From Helianthus annuus (Eukaryota; Streptophyta; Magnoliopsida; Asterales; Asteraceae), in assembly GCF_002127325.2 (NCBI RefSeq), contig NC_035445.2, positions 82,082,383 through 82,146,382 on the forward strand: a stretch of DNA of 64,000 bases, read 5' to 3'. The translations under genes and the position numbers were made by a program. Position 1 is the first letter of the stretch. Every line of letters starts with the position of its first letter. This document shows, piece by piece, positions 57,012-64,000 of the stretch. The notes below the pieces were generated by a model, which worked only from the letters and a program-made list of their open reading frames with translations, was not told where the DNA came from and searched no databases.

Positions 57012-57890
57012 TTATAAAACAAAGCTAAGCGATTATTTCACCTTACCATAGTAAACAAAGCGTTGTACTTGAGGAGGAAACACCCAGAGCGGGTTACCGA
57101 CATAGTTCTTAAAGGCGCTAGGCGCACTCAAGGCACATAGGTCTTGCCTGGGCCTAGACGCAAAGCGTAAGAAAAGTGAGGGCCTAAGAAAAATAAATCG
57201 TACATCGAAAAAAAATTAAAAATATTTTATGTATTAGAAAATTAATATTATTCTTCAAACAAAATAAACTAAAGCTATTATATATCAATTACTATCATCT
57301 ATTTAATACCAAAAGTTATAAAATATTAGTGTTTTAGTGCAGAAAAGTAGTTTTCGTTAGATAAAAGTAGTAATCTAGCTGAAATCTTGTCGGAATTTAG
57401 AGAATTTGGTTGGAAACTCTCCAGTTCTAGGAATCTCGCCGGAATTTGCACCTTGCCCATCACCTGAAAAATTAAAGTGCAATTACCTTGACTTAAGGTG
57501 CAATTGCCTTGCCTCACCTGAAAATTGGGTCTAGACGCAAGAGGCGATGACTTTTAACAAATATGGTTAACAAAATAATTCAAGCGCGAGTAATGAAAAA
57601 ACAAAAAAAAAAGTTGTAAACAGTTCATGGGGTCCGGGATAAATTTTGGAGTGATATGAACAAATCTTGGGACATTTTGGATTATGTACATAAAATATAG
57701 AATAAGTTGATATCAACAACCACCGACATTCAGTGAATTATTGGATCTTAGTGACTGAGACACAATTATAAAGTCATATACTAACATTATAAATATTATC
57801 AAGAATCAAAGAAAATGATTAAATATATCTTAAATGTAATAATATAGATTATTTAGATCTTTTTTGTGTTTTCAGAATATTTAGTTGATT
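57012..57890 (+). repeat. duplicated segment, copy 2, right part
   Basis: It continues the copy that broke at 20041: CTAAGCGAT, ACCATAGTAAACAAAGC, CTTGAGGAGGAAACACC, then GGAGTGATATGAACAA and CAATTATAAAGTCATATACT, all collinear with 16420-16740. A block of about 470 bp (about 57106-57575, starting TAGTTCTTAAAGGCGCTAGG) is extra relative to copy 1 and looks like a dispersed-repeat insertion. Confidence 0.8.
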
Positions 57891-57990
57891 TATTTACGCT
57901 CAAAATAATATAAAGTTTTCAAATGGTAATTACATCGAGATAGGTAAACTGCCAGCAAATTGCACCGCTACCCCCTTTTTAATAGCAAGA

Positions 57991-58182
57991 TTAAATCTTT
58001 TTAAAAAAATATATATCTATAGATACAGGGATCATATATGCATAATGTATGACCTTTTGAACTCGACTAAGTAGGTCCACAGGCCACAGCACAACCTCTG
58101 GCATAAGGAAACTAAAAGTACCAAAAGCAAATGAGATAAACACATGTTGGTTGTCAAGACACGCTTTCTCATGTTTAATCAT
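57991..58182 (-). pseudogene. degenerate retroelement-associated fragment
   Basis: The minus strand encodes HEKACLDNQHVFISFAFGTF and VVLWPVDLLSRVQKVIHYAY. I recall this wording (ACSDNQH...FAFDTFGFL...L.RVQ..MHSN) from dispersed plant retroelement-derived sequences, but I am not sure of the family name. The frame is short and likely a remnant. Confidence 0.35.
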
Positions 58183-58261
58183 TTGTTTATATAAATAAAT
58201 TTCAAGTTTTGATTCAATAAAATGTATACAAAAGAGTTATGTATAAGAGATCAGAAAGTCC

Positions 58262-58592
58262 AAATTTTTTAAAAAGTGTAAAAAGTCATAAAACACACCA
58301 AAAACCCACAAATAATATGATGAAGATTACTAAAACATCATGTATGTGGGTTTTGTGTTGTGTTTTAGATGTTAAGGCTCTGATTGTGGAATGACAAATA
58401 TTATTGTGTTTTATGTTGTTTAGCATTGTGTGTTTTATATTCATAGTTCTATGATGGTGTGTTTGAAGTTTTTATGGACTATTAGAGTTTGAATATGGTG
58501 TTTTAGTAATATTCATTCTATTATTTGTGAGTTTTAGGTGTGTTTTATGCCTGAAATTATTGTGTTTTATGATTTTTTACACTTTTTAGGAA
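58262..58592. repeat. foldback repeat
   Basis: AAAAAGTGTAAAAAGTCATA on the left pairs with TATGATTTTTTACACTTTTT on the right, and AACACACCAAAAACCCACAA with a TTGTGAGTTTTAGGTGTGTT counterpart. A MITE-like structure; ends and target duplication not settled. Confidence 0.55.
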
Positions 58593-59121
58593 AAACACAC
58601 TTTCCGTAGGATCCCCACTCAAGAGATCATTTATTTTATATATTTATAAAGTTTATATGCATATGGATATGTGTATGTGTGTATTTTATATTTTATTAAT
58701 TCTATGTTCCGTTACACTAAAAAAGTAAGAATTTTGTGTTAACAAAAAGGACATGAGAGTATCTTTTTAAGATTTTTGGTTTGGACTTAGATAAGAGAAA
58801 AGGTCGATGAGATATTTCTTGTTTTTCTATGGGGACCGAAGATCATTTAACTATTTGAGTCACATCACACATGTATAACTTTCAAAAAGAAAAAAAGTGT
58901 GAGACACATGTATGTCAATTTTTTCTCAACTAAGCTAAGAAATGTAAAAACCAATATATACTTTTCTTTCGTTGCTACTCCTGGTTGTTCTAATCGGGGT
59001 GTCCCAAGGGTGATCTAAGTGAAGCAAAGCAAGGGCTTTATGCTATAAAAAATTTTGGGCCTCCGTTTAGAAAAAAAAAAGCCGAATCTATATATGGATT
59101 TAAGGCAGAAATATTAATATA

Positions 59122-59840
59122 CTAGATTATAACCCCGTGTATTACACGGGTTGAATAAATATAACTTTATATATTTTAGGGTAACTTTGTAAAATAGTAA
59201 CCAAGTTTTAAAAGTGTTCCAATTAGGTCACTCAAGTTTCAAAAGTGTTCAAATCAGATCACTCAACTTTCATTTTTCATTAAAATTAAGGGTTTTTCAT
59301 CCATTTCATATGTAACCGTGGTGATATGGATTTTTGTTTCTTTTTTCCCTTTTATTTGATGCTAACGTCGAGTGATGACGTGGATTGTAACTTGTTTTTT
59401 TTATTTTTAATGCAATTAAAGTGTTTTTATTTTAATAAGTATAATTTCATATATTAAAATAACCCGACCTGTCGGTTATTAGATAGTAAATAAAGATAAA
59501 GATTATAAACTTTTATATAAACAACTTGATTATAACCCCGTGTAGTACACGGGTCGAATAAATGAATTTTATATACTAAATAATAAAACAATATATTTAA
59601 AAACCTCCTTTATTGCATGAGTTTAATAAATATAACTTTATATATTAAATAATAAAAAGTTATATCTATAAGAACCATATTGTATGGGTTGAATAAATTT
59701 AATTTTATATACCAAATAAAAAAGTTATATCTTTAAAACCACGTGTATTACTCGGGTTGAATAATGTAATATTGTTTACCAAATAATAAAATAATACATA
59801 TTTAAAAAACCTCATTTATTACACAGGTTGAATAAATGTA
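59122..59840 (-). repeat. array of degenerate Helitron 3' termini
   Basis: After the true terminus, a second hairpin with CTTG in place of CTAG lies at 59525-59552. Further decayed copies follow near 59600, 59680, 59740 and 59815 (CCTCCTTTATTGCATGAG, CCATATTGTATGGG, CCACGTGTATTACTCGGG, CCTCATTTATTACACAGG). Each is followed by TTGAATAAAT, at roughly 70-85 bp periods in the later units. Confidence 0.75.
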
Positions 59841-60171
59841 ATTTTCTACACTAAATAATAAAAAATATATAATTTTTTAGTAATGAAAAAAAAATATTTC
59901 ATATATTAATACGAAGTTTGGTTTTCGTGATAAATAATTTGTTTTATTTAAAAATATCTTAAATTAACAATTTAAATTTTAGAATTATATTTTAAATTTA
60001 ACCTTTTATTTAAAATTTGTAAATGTAACGAAGTCTCAATAAATTTAACCATTTATTTAAAACTTATAAATGTAGAAATGATAAATAATATTAGTTAATT
60101 TTATTTTAAATTTTGTAAAATCTATTTGATACCAAACTAAACAAAACGTTCAAATATATAGTTAATATCAT

Positions 60172-60426
60172 GAGTAAATTACGATTTTGGCCCCTGTGGT
60201 TATACCACTTTTACACTTTTAGCTAAAAAATGAATCTTTTAACATCTGAGCCCCCAACACGTTTTTTCTAACCTTTTTGGCCCCTAACACTAACCCCATC
60301 CATTCACTTTTAGGGGCCAAAAGTGTTAGAAAAAAAGACGTTGAGGGCTCAAATGTTAAAAGATTACTTTTTGGGCTAAAATGGTAAAAGTGACATAACC
60401 ACAGGAGCCAAAATCGTAATTTACTC
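60172..60426. mobile_element. Mutator-type MITE (255 bp) nested in the small Helitron
   Basis: Ends GAGTAAATTACGATTTTGGC and GCCAAAATCGTAATTTACTC are exact inverses. Flanks TAATATCAT (60163-60171) and TAATATCAA (60427-60435) match at 8 of 9 bases. Confidence 0.85.
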
Positions 60427-60630
60427 TAATATCAAATTAGATAACTAAGTTTGAATTTGAAGTAAATAGATAAATATAAAAGTAATAATTAAACTAAATA
60501 AAATATTTAGCAGAAGGATTATCTATAATTAATTAAAAGAGATTAAAATAAAATAATAATTATCCATAAGACATGACCTAATATGATGGCACGTGTCCCA
60601 AAGTTGGTTTCTTTTATTATAGTAGATAGA

Positions 60631-61198
60631 TTAAAACTATCTTTATCTTTATAAATAATAAAAACATTAACATATAGTTTTTAATTTTATTAATTAATAT
60701 ATGGTTATCAGTTATCCTTATTCTTATCATCAAAATTTTTTAATTTTATCACTTATCTTTATCTTTATCATCACAATATCTTCTACAAATTTTAATTGAG
60801 ACCACCTCATAAAACGACATATGTTCCCAAATGGTTTCTTTTATTATATAGTACAGAAGATATAATCTGTTTACTAAAATATATAGTTATTGTAGTCTAC
60901 TGATAAGTAGTAGTTCGAATCCTCGCAACAACTCTTTTTACACTTTTATGTTTTTATTGAAAAAATATGCAATTTGATGATTTGTTGTGGTTGTCTAGGA
61001 ACATGGTGAATGAGCTTGTTGCTAATCTGATTTCTTTTCTTTTTTCCATAATTTGATTTATGATAATTTAATTATTTTTTATTGTTATTGACAACCTTAG
61101 GCATTATGCATTATGATAATCTGATTTTCTCTTTGCAATTGAAAATCTAGACATTTTGATAATTTAATCTGAGTGGTATTAGCCTGATATCTTTGATT

Positions 61199-61238
<40 letters not shown>

Positions 61239-61913
61239 TATAATTTTACCAATAACTAAATGTTGAATCGTAAAAAGGATCACTTCAAAAGGGTCTCGAC
61301 TTTGTAGTTCGCTTAGGACACTCAAAAACGTTAGCCCTGGTTCTAATCATCTTCTTGAAAATTATGAGAAAAAAAAATTTCTCGGGTGGATTAAATCGAG
61401 ATAAATTAGTCAAGATTTTATTGAGCCAAATGGATCATGAAAAATAAGTTTTGAATGAATCTTAAGTTTGGGGTAATTGGGCTTAACCGTATTAAATGAA
61501 GATTTTAGATGCGACTAAAGAAATTATATGGGCTTAACTGCTATTTTAATCCATTAAGTTAAATTTGTTTTTGGCCGCCCATGTTAACAGGAAGTCCACA
61601 AAAGAAAAGAAAAATTGAATTTGGTGAGGTGGAAGAAAGAGAGTGTTGATGTGAATGAGGAGAATGTTGGGTAGTTCTTGTGGGTGAACGGCCAAAAACG
61701 AGAATGTGAGAGGGAGGAGAGTATAGAGGCGAAAGAAAGTCATTTTTAGAGGAGATAAGGGGATTGTAAGCGGGACAAGATAAAGAATGAGTAGGGTGTG
61801 TGCTACATCACCGTTTTTGGAAACCCCTAATTGGGGAAGCTCTTAAATTCATAAGTCGTCAAATAGTTTTGGTTTCTTAAGTTCTTGCTAAGGATCTTTG
61901 ATGTGAGGTTTTA
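60631..61913. other. no gene recognised
   Basis: AT-rich. A diverged copy of the Helitron 5' region (TTTCTTTTATTATATAGTAC) lies near 60835-60855. Confidence 0.5.
61204..61236. repeat. (TA)n microsatellite
   Basis: About 16 uninterrupted TA units. Confidence 0.95.
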
Positions 61914-62202
61914 GAGTTAATTACTTTTTGAGGCCCTATGTTTTTAATGGTTTTAACCATTTGAATCTAAAATCAAAAAGTTTAACATCCTGAGTCTCTA
62001 ACTGCTCATTTTATAACGTTTTGAGTCCAATTTTTAACACTTGTACTTTTGATTTTGGACTCAAATGGTTAAAACCACTATAACACAGGGACTCAAAACG
62101 TTATAAAATAAACGGTTAGGGATTCAGAGCGTTAAACTTTTTGATTTTAGACTTAAGTAGTTAAAACCACTAAAATATAGGGACTCAAAAAGTAATTTAC
62201 TT
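61914..62202. mobile_element. Mutator-type MITE (289 bp), perfect 9-bp target duplication
   Basis: Ends GAGTTAATTACTTTTTGAGG and GGACTCAAAAAGTAATTTAC...TT are inverted repeats. GAGGTTTTA flanks it at 61905-61913 and 62203-62211. It has a second internal inverted pair (GACTCAAATGGTTAAAACCA). Confidence 0.88.
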
Positions 62203-62211
62203 GAGGTTTTA

Positions 62212-63215
62212 AATGTGTTCTATACTATACTGCTTCTATTTCTATTGTTGTGTCAAATTGGAAGAATAAAAATTCAAATTTCATTCCATGAGGTGCCTAT
62301 GGATGGAATCAAGAAGAAAGTGGAGTCCTTATTTAAATTCCTTAGCAAAGTGAGTGTTTGAATTATATCAATATACAATGGTGATGATAACTGTTGATGC
62401 AACAAATACAAGATCAAGGCCTGTAGTAATGTCTCTAGGTAAAAGGGTTTAAGGGTTTCGATTAGCCTAACGTAGGTCGTGGGGTCCTCCCACGTTTATA
62501 GCACGTGGGGTTGGATCACTTTGTTTATTGATCGCTTTTGATTCCAGCTTGAAGGGATTCAAGCCGGAATGAAGTTGTTAGCGAAGCAATATTGTTTGAA
62601 GTGAAGAAGAGAAGCAAGTATGAAACTTGTTCTCAAGAGAGGAGAGAAGATCATAGAGTATGTGTTAGCTCAACTGATCTGGTATCCCTGATATGGTTGT
62701 TGGAGCTGGTACTTATAGATAAGATGTATTCTATAAAAGGAAGCTCGTGACCATGGATCCAAGGCTACAGTGGAGGAATTACCCGTTTGGGGGTTGGAGG
62801 GTTTAGACCTGCGGATAAAAGGTTGTTCTCTGTGCACATGTTCTGTCTGTGGAGAAATGGTTCACACGTTAAGTGTTGATGTGACTGAACACTGTGCTTG
62901 TCCTTTTTACTGTTCACCTGAGTTCGCGCGTATTGAACCTCTCAACCTTTTAACCTTTTAAGCTGTTATGTATATTAGTCATTTTATTGAGATTTGGGCT
63001 ACCCCCGTCATCAGCCCCCCAAGTCAGAGGTGTTTGGGATGTAGGCTCAAATGCTTCTGACTTTTACACATTATTTTTTATTGCTTAAAGGCTTCAAGGC
63101 TTTAAGGCGTTTGAGTTTTGAGATTTGAATTTCGGAATGATAGTAGATGTGACAGGCTTCAAGGTTTTAAGGCTTTAAGGCTTTAAGGCTAGAAGGCTTA
63201 AAGGCTTCAACTTGT
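62212..63215 (+). other. leader-like region before the gypsy-type coding remnant
   Basis: No coding family. The frame at 62770-62961 has a cysteine-rich stretch (CSLCTCSVCGEMVHT) but is not a family I know. A CCCCCGTCATCAGCCCCCCA phrase lies near 63003. Confidence 0.4.
63085..63206 (+). repeat. AAGGCTTT/AAGGCTTC short repeat cluster
   Basis: Roughly a dozen copies of AAGGCTT(T/C) or close variants, mostly in two clusters at 63085-63102 and 63155-63206. Confidence 0.85.
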
Positions 63216-64000
63216 CTCACTCAAGAGGAAGTTGAGGCTTTTTGTAAACAATGGGGGATCGATCGAAAGTTTAATCCGGTGGCTCTGGGTTTTGGCAAAT
63301 CGATCGATTAGTGTCCTGTTGGTTTGATTGCTCTTTATTGCTGAGTTTTCCAACTTGCATCATCCGTTTTCAGTTTTGTTCTGAATGTTTTAGAGTATTA
63401 TCGTGTGTCGTTTGGTCAGTTACACCCTAAGGTCTTGCTAGGGTTTTACACTTTGATGTTTTGTGTCCAGCGATAGGGTATGACCCATCGTTGTTGTTGT
63501 TCCGCCGTTTCTTCCAATTAGCCAAGAACGGCGATTGTTTTACCTTTGAAACATCTTAGGTTGATGTGTGTTTAATTTCGTCTATGGTTACTACCCTTGG
63601 TTCTTGGAAGGACCGATTTTCTTGGATTTCTGAGTCCATTGTTCCTTTCAGGCTTGTTTGGAGGCATCCTTATGCTGTTTTGAATGAGCTTGAACCTTTC
63701 AAACACGAGATAGATGGTTGTTGAAGTTTATTAGGGGGTGTCCCTTCAGGCTTTGTCCCTTTCTCGAACATCTTTTAGTGCTGATGGATGTTAGCAAGTT
63801 GTGGGACAAGCCGGATCGTGACCCTGTGCTCGTGAGAGATGATCAAGGTATGATATTTTGTATTTTCTGCTTATGTTATATTTTATTTGTTGCAGTTATG
63901 TTTGCCTTAGACTTTATCAAGAGCAATGACACATCTGATGTTGTGTTTGGAGATGCCGAGGCTACTTCCGGCGAAGATGTTGTTGTTAGGGGCACTGAAC
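63216..64000 (+). pseudogene. gypsy-type transposon N-terminal coding remnant, with an intron, runs off the window
   Basis: The frame from 63216 reads LTQEEVEAFCKQWGIDRKFN and LNVLEYYRVSFGQLHP, with three in-frame stops (after KSID, after LIALYC, after CVQR). It then resumes as LGSWKDRFSWISESIVPFRL, VWRHPYAVLNELEPF, a frame change near 63722, PFLEHLLVLMDVSKLWDKPD and RDPVLVRDDQ. This matches the plant putative gypsy-type transposon domain (Transposase_28-like, from memory). GTATGA at 63849 to TTGCAG near 63895 looks like an intron. The next block (LDFIKSNDTSDVVFGDAE) continues to the window end. Confidence 0.65.

Larger units (their letters stand above)
59122..60630 (-). mobile_element. small non-autonomous Helitron (1.5 kb)
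   Basis: On the minus strand the 5' end TCTATCTACTATAATAAAAG starts at 60630 after an A. The 3' end has a perfect hairpin CCCGTGT-AAT-ACACGGG (59150-59134), eight bases, CTAG (59125-59122), then T. No coding sequence. It contains a MITE (60172-60426) and an internal array of 3'-end-like repeats. Confidence 0.8.

Noticed and set aside
62770..62961. Cysteine-rich 63-codon frame as a secreted peptide
   Set aside because: No signal peptide, no known cysteine pattern, and it lies in the leader-like region of a retroelement.

Overview
This is plant nuclear DNA, almost certainly from a eudicot. It is AT-rich and holds plant-type Ty3/gypsy and Ty1/copia retrotransposons, a CACTA transposon, Helitrons, foldback elements and spliced plant gene fragments. 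The gypsy LTR types and the gypsy-type coding region at the right edge resemble sequences I know from Asteraceae, but that family assignment is from memory. I see no intact host gene, no rRNA or tRNA gene and no CRISPR. All recognisable coding sequence is transposon-derived or a captured, broken gene fragment.

Left part (1-20041). A Ty3/gypsy element (gypsy A, minus strand, left end outside the window) has its 5' LTR at 3133-5690. It appears to sit inside the 3' LTR of a second minus-strand gypsy remnant (gypsy B, to about 7945). An LTR-like segment in the opposite orientation follows (about 8056-9850). A 3.1-kb solo LTR at 12013-15131 has a perfect 5-bp target duplication and carries a 39-bp tandem array. 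A segment at 15360-16790 is duplicated at 18860-20041, and each copy carries its own small foldback insertions.

Centre (20042-57011). The second copy of that duplication stops at 20041 and resumes at 57012. The 37 kb between has Helitron ends on the minus strand: the 5' terminus at 57011, and a 3' hairpin plus CTAG at 20042-20071. I read this as one outer Helitron that captured exons of a Raf/HT1-like kinase, a villin, a VIH/PPIP5K and probably an SnRK2 kinase. It was later invaded by copia A (20135-26319), a CACTA element carrying TOPLESS-related exons (26676-33650), an inner plus-strand Helitron (33678-49664) and a Mutator-type MITE. The inner Helitron carries laccase and ankyrin-repeat exons. 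It was itself hit by copia B (34339-43217), whose 3' LTR holds a 497-bp solo LTR.

Right part (57012-64000). The duplication resumes, followed by a small minus-strand Helitron (59122-60630) with repeated 3' termini and a nested MITE, another MITE with a 9-bp target duplication (61914-62202), and a decayed plus-strand gypsy-type coding region that runs off the window (63216-64000).

The window's main interest is its insertion history, read from target duplications and an empty-site paralogue, and its dense set of captured gene fragments in two transposon classes.
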